Origin: Dehalococcoidia bacterium UBA5627
GTDB lineage: Bacteria > Chloroflexota > Dehalococcoidia > Dehalococcoidales > UBA5627
Reading direction: 5' to 3'
Length of the DNA: 6,364 nt
NCBI GenBank assembly: GCA_002421585.1
Contig: DIKD01000121.1
Span: forward strand, 1-6,364
Below the pieces are notes generated by a model, which made no database searches, was not told the DNA's origin, and saw only the letters and a list, made by a program, of their open reading frames with translations. The translations under genes were made by a program, and so were the position numbers. How positions within the stretch are numbered: position 1 is the first letter of the stretch; the number at the start of each line of letters is the position of its first letter. This document shows positions 1-4,885 of this stretch, piece by piece.

Positions 1-497
1 CTGCCAAACAGTTTTTCATCGATATCTTCAAGGGGAATATTATCGGAAATAACTTTCTTTACGGCATCTACAATTTCGGCACGCCCACCGTAATCGAAGG
101 CAAGGTTTAAGGTCATAGTGGTGTTATTTTTAGTCAGTTCTATGGCACGTAATATGGCTTCCCCGGTTTTGGGGGGTAGATTTTCGAGGTGTCCGATATG
201 GCACACTTTTACACCGTTTTTATGAAGTTCAGGGAATTTCTTTTCAATAGATTCCCCTAAAATAGTCAGAATCCCGTGTATTTCTTCTTCGGGGCGGTTC
301 CAGTTCTCGGTGGAAAAAGAGTACAGCGTAACATATTTAATTCCGTATTTCCCGAGGGTTTTCAAAAGTGAAAGAATGTTTTGAGTGCCGGCTTTGTGAC
401 CGGCTTTTCGGGGGAGATTGCGTTTTCTTGCCCACCTGCCGTTTCCGTCCATGATGAAAGCTATATGATTTGGCAGAGGCGAAATCTTTTTTATCAT
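1..497 (-). CDS. uppS: Isoprenyl transferase (undecaprenyl diphosphate synthase), 3' end cut by window edge
   Basis: This is a cis-prenyltransferase, which condenses isopentenyl diphosphate onto farnesyl diphosphate to make the C55 lipid carrier for peptidoglycan and other envelope glycans. I translated the minus strand by hand: 165 residues are present and the frame is open to the left edge. Visible motifs are MDGNGRWA at residues 16-23 (Asp17 is the family's catalytic Mg-binding aspartate), AGHKAG at 32-37, FSTENWNRP at 61-69 and NLAFDYGGRAEI at 131-142. The family is usually 230-255 aa, so about 70-85 residues are missing, including the C-terminal IRTSGE/SNFLLWQ-type region. The start is the ATG at 497-495. 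The only SD-like sequence, AGAGGT (minus strand), lies about 12 nt upstream, rather far, and no in-frame ATG, GTG or TTG lies between the upstream stop (527-525) and this ATG. The gene follows frr in many bacteria, but here a long repeat-filled gap separates them. The family call is firm; the exact product chain length is inferred. Confidence 0.95.
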   Translation of the reverse strand, partial: MIKKISPLPNHIAFIMDGNGRWARKRNLPRKAGHKAGTQNILSLLKTLGKYGIKYVTLYSFSTENWNRPEEEIHGILTILGESIEKKFPELHKNGVKVCHIGHLENLPPKTGEAILRAIELTKNNTTMTLNLAFDYGGRAEIVDAVKKVISDNIPLEDIDEKLFG

Positions 498-506
498 CGG
501 TACAAA

Positions 507-566
507 AATACCTCTATAAAACAGCTATAAGAACCAATAGTCTTATGCTCACAATACAGAGGTATT
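507..566. repeat. Inverted repeat enclosing the uppS ribosome-binding region
   Basis: AATACCTCT at 507-515 and AGAGGTATT at 558-566 are perfect 9-bp inverted arms separated by 42 bp. On the minus strand the downstream arm contains the only SD-like sequence of uppS (AGAGGT), and the upstream arm overlaps the candidate -10 box. Pairing can extend inward by about three further base pairs including a G-U wobble. An RNA reading through from upstream could therefore hide the uppS SD, whereas an RNA started at the local -10 would lack the upstream arm. Two 9-mers this close could also match by chance in AT-rich DNA. Confidence 0.4.
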
Positions 567-569
567 ATA
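564..569 (-). promoter_or_regulatory. Candidate -10 box for uppS
   Basis: The minus strand reads TATAAT here, a perfect sigma-70 -10 hexamer, about 67 nt upstream of the uppS ATG. The matching -35 region is poor (TTCGGA at a 17-nt spacing, three of six consensus bases), so this may be a weak or activator-dependent promoter. Because the rpsB operon lies 0.9 kb upstream across repeat DNA, a separate uppS promoter is plausible. This is inferred from sequence only. Confidence 0.4.
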
Positions 570-685
570 CACTAAACAGAGGCTGTTCCGAAACAGGTTG
601 CCGTTAGTAAAACTTGCGCTATTTTTAAATCCTTTCCGATAAACCATTAATCAGTATAGATGAAATCATAAATGTCGTGTTGGAG

Positions 686-778
686 TTCGCACGTTAGCTA
701 CGCTAAGTATAAATGATGAACGAACGAAGCCCCGATAAATCGGGATTTTGTTCCAGCTTACCAAAACTCAATATCGGG
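686..778. repeat. 93-bp direct repeat, copy 1
   Basis: This copy begins TTCGCACGTTAGCTACGC and ends in ATCGGG. It aligns with 1143-1234 with six substitutions and one single-base gap, about 92% identity by hand count. It is preceded at 673-685 by TGTCGTGTTGGAG, a degraded form of the TGTCATGCTGAA that precedes copy 2. An internal hairpin, CCCGAT-AA-ATCGGG at 731-744, is followed on the plus strand by ATTTTGTT, so it is terminator-like for plus-strand RNA, but there is no plus-strand gene for it to serve. The repeat shows no coding potential. Confidence 0.85.
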
Positions 779-792
779 CGGAGGGGGTAGGG

Positions 793-902
793 TGTCATCC
801 TGAGTGAAGCGAAGGATCTAAATGCAATTCGATAAAACCCATAACGATAACTCTTAGATTTTTCAGTCGTCACGCTGAAACGGGACTACTATCAGAATGA
901 CA
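793..902. repeat. MITE-like segment with inverted ends
   Basis: The left end TGTCATCCTGA (793-803) and the right end TCAGAATGACA (892-902) are inverted copies of each other at 10 of 11 positions. Just inside, GAAGGATCTAA on the left and TTAGATTTTTC on the right are also roughly complementary. From memory, the left end with the following GTGAAGCGAAGGATCT matches a sequence seen dispersed in many environmental bacterial genomes. No transposase is present and no clear target-site duplication is visible. Whether it is or was mobile is inference. Confidence 0.6.
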
Positions 903-1027
903 GTGCGAGCCTTGATTTAACGGGCTGCAGCAATCAATACGATGCCATTTAATTACCCCGTACGCATACAATACAGAAACGTTATCGATTGTCTATCAAG
1001 AGCAAGACATTACTGTATTCAACGGTA

Positions 1028-1072
1028 GAGAATGCTTCGTCGTTTGTTAAAAACTCACTCCTCGCAAAGACA
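1028..1072. repeat. Probable fragment of a dispersed non-coding repeat
   Basis: GAGAATGCTTCGTCG at 1028-1042 and CTCCTCGCAAAGACA at 1058-1072 resemble the two halves of a dispersed sequence I recall from many environmental genomes, of the form GAGATTGCTTCGTCG then CTCCTCGCAATGACA. Here the two halves are separated by a degenerate 15-base interior. The match rests on memory and no second copy occurs in this window, so the call is tentative. Confidence 0.4.
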
Positions 1073-1093
1073 GTTTAGGAATACCTTATGGGC

Positions 1094-1112
1094 GGGCGAC
1101 CATTGGTCGCCC
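1094..1112. repeat. 19-nt perfect palindrome GGGCGACCATTGGTCGCCC
   Basis: Nine-base arms GGGCGACCA and TGGTCGCCC are perfectly complementary around a single central T. The surrounding GGC...CCTACGG context resembles a short GC-rich palindromic repeat common in intergenic regions of environmental genomes (recalled, not searched). It is far more GC-rich than its flanks. It could form a DNA cruciform or an RNA hairpin with a few unpaired central bases, but no T-tract follows on either strand, so it is not a standard terminator. Confidence 0.7.
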
Positions 1113-1130
1113 CTACGGTGTTGCGGATAC

Positions 1131-1305
1131 TGTCATGCTGAATTCGCACGTTAGCTACGCTAAGTATAAGTGATGAACGAACGAAGCCCCGATAAAACGG
1201 GATTTTTTCCAGTTTTCCGAAACTCAACATCGGGAGTTGGGTGGTTGATTACCTCCCACCTCCCCCCCAGATTCTTCGTCCACCCTTCGTGGTCTCAGAA
1301 TGACA
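1131..1305. repeat. Second MITE-like segment, containing copy 2 of the 93-bp repeat
   Basis: The ends TGTCATGCTGA (1131-1141) and TCAGAATGACA (1295-1305) are inverted copies at 10 of 11 positions, with the same right end as the segment at 793-902. Inside, 1143-1234 is copy 2 of the 93-bp direct repeat (about 92% identical to 686-778). After the shared part the interior differs: it holds a C-rich stretch (1252-1269) and AGATTCTTCG near 1270, a form typical of the right half of the same dispersed family. Copy 2 has a weaker internal hairpin (CCCG/CGGG) followed by six T on the plus strand. No coding potential or target duplication was seen. Confidence 0.6.
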
Positions 1306-1394
1306 AGAAGAAAGCAGGTGAGTCCCGATATGTCGTTATCGAAAGAAGCGGTGGCAAATTAATATACTCGGTCAGAACGGAAACAGGTGGTCTT

Positions 1395-1952
1395 TTAGAC
1401 TTCCATCAGCTCCTTTTCTTTATCGTCCCTGGCTTTATCGGCAAGTTCTACAAAGCTGTCGGTAACCTTTTGCACTTTATCCAGTGCACGCTTCAGTTCA
1501 TCCTGCGATATTTCCTTCTCTTTTTCCATTTTTTTCAATTCGTCCGAGGCATCGCGGCGGATATTGCGAATGATTACCTTGCTTTCTTCTACTCTTGCCT
1601 TTACTATTTTAATCAGTTCCAGCCGTCTTTCATTAGACAGAGGGGGAACGGTCAACCTGATGGTGGTTCCGTCGTTATTGGGGGTAAGTCCGAGATTGGA
1701 TTTTAGAATAGCTTTTTCGATTGCCTTAAGACTGCCCGGGTCCCAGGGCTGAATAATCAGCAGATTGGCTCCGGAGGTAGAAATACCGGCGATATGATTA
1801 ATAGGCATGGTAGTTTCGGCATATTCAACTTTGACATGCTCTACCATTGCCGGAGTGGCTCTGCCGGTGCGGATACCGCTCAGGTCTTTTTTAAGCACAT
1901 CCAGTGTGGTCTGCATCTTCTGGTCCATTGTCAGTAATACTTTTTCTATCAT
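1395..1952 (-). CDS. frr: Ribosome recycling factor
   Basis: RRF acts with EF-G to split the post-termination ribosome into subunits so that ribosomes can be reused. The product is 185 aa from the chosen start, the usual bacterial length. Hallmarks are LSGIRTGRATPAMVEHVKV near residues 24-42, PPLSNERRLELIK at 103-115 and IRNIRRDASDELKKM at 128-142, where Arg132 corresponds to the conserved functional arginine. The two-domain shape is implied: a long-helix coiled bundle formed by both termini, with the small beta domain at about 30-105. An ATG at 1967 would add five residues (MTGSD) and overlap pyrH by 11 nt. I prefer the ATG at 1952, two bases after the pyrH stop, because MIEKVL matches the family N-terminus. 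Neither start has a strong SD, so translational coupling with pyrH is likely. It appears to be the last gene of the rpsB-tsf-pyrH-frr run. Confidence 0.97.
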   Translation of the reverse strand: MIEKVLLTMDQKMQTTLDVLKKDLSGIRTGRATPAMVEHVKVEYAETTMPINHIAGISTSGANLLIIQPWDPGSLKAIEKAILKSNLGLTPNNDGTTIRLTVPPLSNERRLELIKIVKARVEESKVIIRNIRRDASDELKKMEKEKEISQDELKRALDKVQKVTDSFVELADKARDDKEKELMEV

Positions 1953-1956
1953 ATCA

Positions 1957-2679
1957 CTACCCGTCATTTATTAAAGTACCGATATGTTCGCCCATTACCA
2001 GTCTTTCCAGGCTGTTGGGCGCTTGAAGGTCGAAAACGATAATCGGCAAACCGTTTTCCAGACATAGTGAAAGTGCGGTTGAATCCATTACCTGCAGGCG
2101 TTTGTTAAGCACATCCAGGTAAGTTAAATGGTCGAATTTCTTTGCGGTGGCATCCTTACGCGGGTCGGCGCTGTAAACGCCGTCAACACTGTTCTTGCTC
2201 ATCAGCAGTACTTCCGCTTCGATTTCAATTGCCCGCAGGGCAGCAGCGGTATCAGTGGTCATATAGGGGTTGCCGGTGCCTCCGGCTAAAATTACAACGC
2301 GGCCTTTTTCAAGATGACGGATGGCGCGCCTCATCAGATAGGGTTCGGCAACCTGTTCGATAGTAATAGCTGAAAGGGTTCTGGTAACTATGCCCTGTTT
2401 TTCAAGGGCATCCTGAAGAGAGAGAGCGTTTATGACTGTTGCCAGCATGCCGGCATAATCCGCCGTGACACGGTCGATACCCTGTTTTGCGGCGGTTGCA
2501 CCGCGCCAGATGTTGCCTGCGCCTATCACTGTAGCTACTTCGACGCCCATATTGGCAATATTACTGATTTGTTTGGCGACTTTGGCAACAGTAGGGGCAT
2601 CGATGCCAGAGGAGGTGTTACCACTGAAAGCCTCACCGCTGAGTTTCAGTAAGACCCTTTTATACTTGGTATCACTCAT
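1957..2679 (-). CDS. pyrH: UMP kinase (uridylate kinase)
   Basis: The bacterial hexameric UMP kinase phosphorylates UMP to UDP using ATP, the committed step to UTP and CTP, and belongs to the amino acid kinase fold rather than the eukaryotic UMP/CMP kinase family. At 240 aa it is full length. Motifs in order: KRVLLKLSGEAF at residues 7-18 (Lys12, phosphate binding), GAGNIWRG at 53-60, DYAGMLATVINALSLQDALE at 74-93 (nucleotide binding and allosteric region), AGGTGNPYMTTDTAAALRA at 132-150, KNSVDGVYSADPRKD at 162-176 and LQVMDSTALSLC at 195-206. The ATG at 2679 is preceded by AGGA about six bases upstream and lies 12 nt after the tsf stop, so it is clearly co-transcribed. Its position between tsf and frr is the standard bacterial arrangement. 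The family is generally controlled by UTP and GTP at the protein level; nothing in the DNA here shows separate regulation. Confidence 0.98.
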   Translation of the reverse strand: MSDTKYKRVLLKLSGEAFSGNTSSGIDAPTVAKVAKQISNIANMGVEVATVIGAGNIWRGATAAKQGIDRVTADYAGMLATVINALSLQDALEKQGIVTRTLSAITIEQVAEPYLMRRAIRHLEKGRVVILAGGTGNPYMTTDTAAALRAIEIEAEVLLMSKNSVDGVYSADPRKDATAKKFDHLTYLDVLNKRLQVMDSTALSLCLENGLPIIVFDLQAPNSLERLVMGEHIGTLINDG

Positions 2680-2691
2680 TTATTATCCTGC

Positions 2692-3213
2692 TTATTCGGA
2701 TAAATCGAACCGCGCAATACGGCTAACCTTAATATTCTCTCCCATTTTGGCTACGTTTTCAACGATAATGTCTTTAATCGTTAGCGACGGGTCCCTGATG
2801 TATGCCTGGTTCAAAAGACAAACGCTGTTAACGTCCAGCACCTCTTTTTCCTCCTTCGGCATATCGGCAGGTATATCTTCTACCGATATATATACAGGAT
2901 TCATAGCGGCAACCTGCATAGCTATGTTGTGTGCAAGTTCCTTGAATTCATCGGTGCGGGCGACAAAATCGGTTTCACAGTTGACTTCAACCATTGCTCC
3001 GATACGTCCGCCGCAATGAATATAAGCCTCAACAAGGCCCTGGTCGGCAGCCCGGTCGGCTTTCTTGGCGGCTTTGGCAAAACCCTGTTCCTTTAATACC
3101 TCCAGGGCTTTTTCTACATCACCATCGGTTTTCATTAAAGCGGCACGGCAATCCATAATACCGGCGCCGCATTGTTCTCTTAATTCTTTAATACAAGCAG
3201 CAGAGATTTCCAA
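2692..3213 (-). CDS. tsf: Elongation factor Ts, short single-core form
   Basis: EF-Ts is the nucleotide exchange factor that releases GDP from EF-Tu so that it can rebind GTP and aminoacyl-tRNA. The N-terminal UBA-like domain is at about residues 4-42 with CGAGIMDCRAAL at 15-26, and the EF-Tu contact motif TDFVAR is at 81-86. The C-terminal stretch IKDIIVENVAKMGENIKVSRIARFDL at 146-171 is family-typical. At 173 aa it lacks the second half of the core and the coiled-coil insertion of the roughly 280-aa E. coli form, like the short EF-Ts of Thermus and, as I recall, Dehalococcoides. The start is TTG at 3213-3211. A TAA stop lies in frame only two codons upstream (3219-3217), and the first internal ATG falls inside the conserved motif, so TTG is nearly forced. 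A strong GGGGGA SD lies seven bases upstream. It sits 34 nt after rpsB. Confidence 0.96.
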   Translation of the reverse strand: MEISAACIKELREQCGAGIMDCRAALMKTDGDVEKALEVLKEQGFAKAAKKADRAADQGLVEAYIHCGGRIGAMVEVNCETDFVARTDEFKELAHNIAMQVAAMNPVYISVEDIPADMPKEEKEVLDVNSVCLLNQAYIRDPSLTIKDIIVENVAKMGENIKVSRIARFDLSE

Positions 3214-3247
3214 TGTTTATTCCCCCATTTTATTAGTCTAGAATCTT

Positions 3248-4003
3248 CTACTCTTCGGTTTGAACAGATTCTGTTTCATCCATCATAGCTTCAGTCGTTT
3301 CCTCGGAAACAGGCATTTCGCCGCCTTTGCCTTCGATAACAGCACTGGCAATCTTACCGGTAATCAGCTTGATAGCCCTGATGGCATCATCGTTGGCAGG
3401 AATAGGATAATCGATTATATCGGGCAGGCAATTGGTATCGACTACAGCGATAATCGGAATACCCAATTTTTGTGCTTCAACAAGAGCAATTTTTTCCTTA
3501 ACCGGGTCTATAATAAAGAGGGCGTCGGGAAGACTGGTCATTTCCTTAAAACCGCCCATATTTCTATTCAGTTTTACGATTTCTTCGCCCAGTTTAGAGG
3601 CTTCCTTCTTCGGAAGGCGGGCAAAATCGCCCTTTTCCTGCCGGTCTTCCAGCTTTACCAGGTAATCTATCCGCGATTGAATAGCCGAGAAGTTGGTCAG
3701 CACTCCGCCTATCCAGCGCTGATTGATAAAATACATCCCGCAACGTTTCGCTTCTTCCTCAATGATATCCTGTGCCTGTTTTTTTGTCCCTACGAAGAGA
3801 ATCTTGCCCCCTTCGGAAACCAGGTCTTTAACAAAATTACAGGCTTCCTCCAGCATGGCCGCTGTCTGTTCGAGGTCGATGATGTGAATCCCGTTACGCT
3901 TGGTGAAGATGTATTTCTTCATGTGCGGGTTCCAGTGACTTGTCTGATGCCCGAAGTGAGCTCCAGATTCCAATAATTCTTTAATTGTAGCAGTATCCGC
4001 CAA
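3248..4003 (-). CDS. rpsB: 30S ribosomal protein S2 (uS2)
   Basis: uS2 binds late on the 30S subunit between head and body and helps hold bS1 on the ribosome. The 251-aa product is full length. Signature regions are LLESGAHFGHQTSHWNPHM (residues 10-28), KYIFTKRNGIHIIDLEQT (30-47), ILFVGTKKQAQDII (68-81), FINQRWIGGVLTNF (92-105), LPDALFIIDP (158-167) and IPIIAVVDTNCLPDIIDYPIP (182-202). The last 25 or so residues form a Glu-rich tail (SEETTEAMMDETESVQTEE), a variable feature of the family. The start codon is TTG at 4003-4001, behind AGAGGG with six bases between; no ATG or GTG lies in frame nearby, and MADTATIKELLESGAHFGH fits the family N-terminus. It is the first gene of the rpsB-tsf-pyrH-frr operon, with a likely promoter about 40 nt upstream. 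S2 represses its own operon in some bacteria, but no recognisable S2 leader fits in the short 5' region. Confidence 0.98.
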   Translation of the reverse strand: MADTATIKELLESGAHFGHQTSHWNPHMKKYIFTKRNGIHIIDLEQTAAMLEEACNFVKDLVSEGGKILFVGTKKQAQDIIEEEAKRCGMYFINQRWIGGVLTNFSAIQSRIDYLVKLEDRQEKGDFARLPKKEASKLGEEIVKLNRNMGGFKEMTSLPDALFIIDPVKEKIALVEAQKLGIPIIAVVDTNCLPDIIDYPIPANDDAIRAIKLITGKIASAVIEGKGGEMPVSEETTEAMMDETESVQTEE

Positions 4004-4042
4004 TTTTATCCCTCTTTCTAGTTGAGCTTTAATTAGTTTATA

Positions 4043-4072
4043 AGTATAACATAATCGACGTTATGTAGTAAA
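4043..4072 (-). promoter_or_regulatory. Candidate promoter of the rpsB-tsf-pyrH-frr operon
   Basis: On the minus strand, TTTACT (4072-4067) and TATACT (4048-4043) are separated by 18 bases and match the sigma-70 -35 and -10 hexamers at four and five of six positions. The predicted start near 4036 would give an untranslated leader of about 30 nt ending in the rpsB SD. The AT-rich gap between purQ and rpsB is the natural site for a promoter separating the purine genes from the ribosomal operon. A second perfect -10 (TATAAT, minus strand, 4097-4092) lies upstream with a poor -35 and could be an alternative. Confidence 0.55.
4049..4066. promoter_or_regulatory. Inverted repeat in the rpsB promoter spacer, possible operator
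   Basis: ACATAA at 4049-4054 and TTATGT at 4061-4066 are perfect inverted arms around TCGACG. The 18-bp site fits exactly in the spacer between the proposed -35 and -10, where a bound dimeric repressor or activator would affect polymerase. There is no following T-tract, so it is not a standard terminator for purQ. Six-base arms in AT-rich DNA can occur by chance, and I do not recognise the site as that of a named regulator. Confidence 0.35.
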
Positions 4073-4103
4073 TATTCAAGACCTATCAGGCATTATAACT
4101 GAA

Positions 4104-4877
4104 TTAAAGGTGTTTAATCCAATTCAAGGCATTTTTAAAGATTTTAAACCCGTCTCCCTGTTCTCTCAATCTTTCACTTGTCCATCTGGGATGCTGACTG
4201 CCTGATATGAAACGCTCGGGGTGCGGCATTAACCCAAAGATACGTCCGCTGCTGTCGCAGATACCGGCAATACAGTTTAAGGAACCGTTGGGATTATCGG
4301 GATATGACATAGTCGGGCTATTATTTCCATCGGCATATTGTACAACCACATCTACAGAGTTTAATGTCTCCTCATCAGCGATGAATTTGCCCTCTCCGTG
4401 AGCAACCGGAAGGTACATCTTATCGATTCCTCTTGTAAAGACACATTTGCTGTCGGGATTTACTTTCAGGTTTACCCAGCGGCACTCGAACTTTCCGGAA
4501 TCGTTATTGGTAAGTGTTGCCTTCTGTCTTTTGTTTAGAGCGGCAGGGTCGGGCAGAAGCCCGCTCTTTACCAGTATTTGAAAACCGTTGCAGATGCCGA
4601 TTATTAAACCTCCGTTTTCAACGAAAAGTTTTACATCGTCTCCCAGTTTTACACTTATTTCATTGGCGATTACTTTTCCCGAGCCGAGGTCATCCCCGTA
4701 GGTGAAACCGCCCGGCAGCACCATTATTTGATAATCTTTCAGTTCTTTATCCCTGCGGATTAATTCTCCGATATGAACCATCGAAACAGCCGCTCCGGCT
4801 TTCTCGAAAGCGAAGGCAGCTTCCATATCGCAGTTGGTTCCCGGTGCTCGCAGTACCAGTGTTCTTGCTTTACTCAT
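4104..4877 (-). CDS. purQ: Phosphoribosylformylglycinamidine synthase, glutaminase subunit
   Basis: PurQ hydrolyses glutamine and passes ammonia to PurL for conversion of FGAR to FGAM in purine synthesis. It is a class I (triad) glutamine amidotransferase. From the chosen start it has 257 aa, longer than the roughly 225-aa Bacillus type and like the forms in archaea and several anaerobes. Motifs: LRAPGTNCD (residues 9-17), LPGGFTYGDDLGSGK (54-68), GICNGFQ (94-100, nucleophile Cys96), PVAHGEGKF (157-165) and GLMPHPERF (215-223, catalytic His219 and Glu221). All triad residues are present, so it should be active. An earlier ATG at 4892 would overlap purL by seven bases and add MVDFY with no SD; the ATG at 4877, eight bases after the purL stop with a weak GGTAG upstream, gives the family-like MSKARTLVLRAPGTNCD. 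Coupled translation with purL is likely and suits a 1:1 complex; many such complexes also need PurS, which is not in this window. Confidence 0.96.
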   Translation of the reverse strand: MSKARTLVLRAPGTNCDMEAAFAFEKAGAAVSMVHIGELIRRDKELKDYQIMVLPGGFTYGDDLGSGKVIANEISVKLGDDVKLFVENGGLIIGICNGFQILVKSGLLPDPAALNKRQKATLTNNDSGKFECRWVNLKVNPDSKCVFTRGIDKMYLPVAHGEGKFIADEETLNSVDVVVQYADGNNSPTMSYPDNPNGSLNCIAGICDSSGRIFGLMPHPERFISGSQHPRWTSERLREQGDGFKIFKNALNWIKHL

Positions 4878-4885
4878 ATAAAAAT

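Larger units (their letters stand above)
498..1394. other. Long gene-free region between frr and uppS, filled with degenerate repeats
   Basis: No reading frame in these 897 bases gives a convincing protein. The longest plus-strand frame entering it (from 1170) is mostly the antisense of frr and has no recognisable domain. No tRNA, rRNA or CRISPR pattern is visible. The region instead holds two copies of a 93-bp direct repeat, segments with matching inverted ends (TGTCATNCTGA and TCAGAATGACA), a 19-nt palindrome and a fragment that resembles a dispersed non-coding repeat. The stretches 570-672 and 903-1020 show nothing I can name. I see no clear intrinsic terminator for frr on the minus strand: the best hairpin, CGATA/TATCG near 1326-1342, has no following T-tract. 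Confidence 0.8.

Noticed and set aside
731..750. Plus-strand intrinsic terminator (CCCGAT hairpin plus ATTTTG)
   Set aside because: The loop is only two bases (four if the stem is opened by one pair), the T-tract is interrupted, and no plus-strand gene lies upstream. It is better read as part of the repeat.
686..1234. Possible CRISPR array from the repeated 93-bp unit
   Set aside because: There are only two diverged copies 457 bp apart, with no regular spacers and no cas genes.
1326..1342. Terminator for frr
   Set aside because: The minus-strand CGATA/TATCG hairpin is only five base pairs and lacks a following T-tract. I could not support any terminator for frr.
1170..1706. A 178-codon plus-strand reading frame starting in repeat copy 2
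   Set aside because: Most of it is antisense to frr, its start lies in a non-coding repeat, it has no recognisable domain, and it lacks a convincing SD.
2465..3976. Long plus-strand frames opposite pyrH/tsf and opposite rpsB
   Set aside because: They are antisense shadows of strongly conserved minus-strand genes and show no family motifs.
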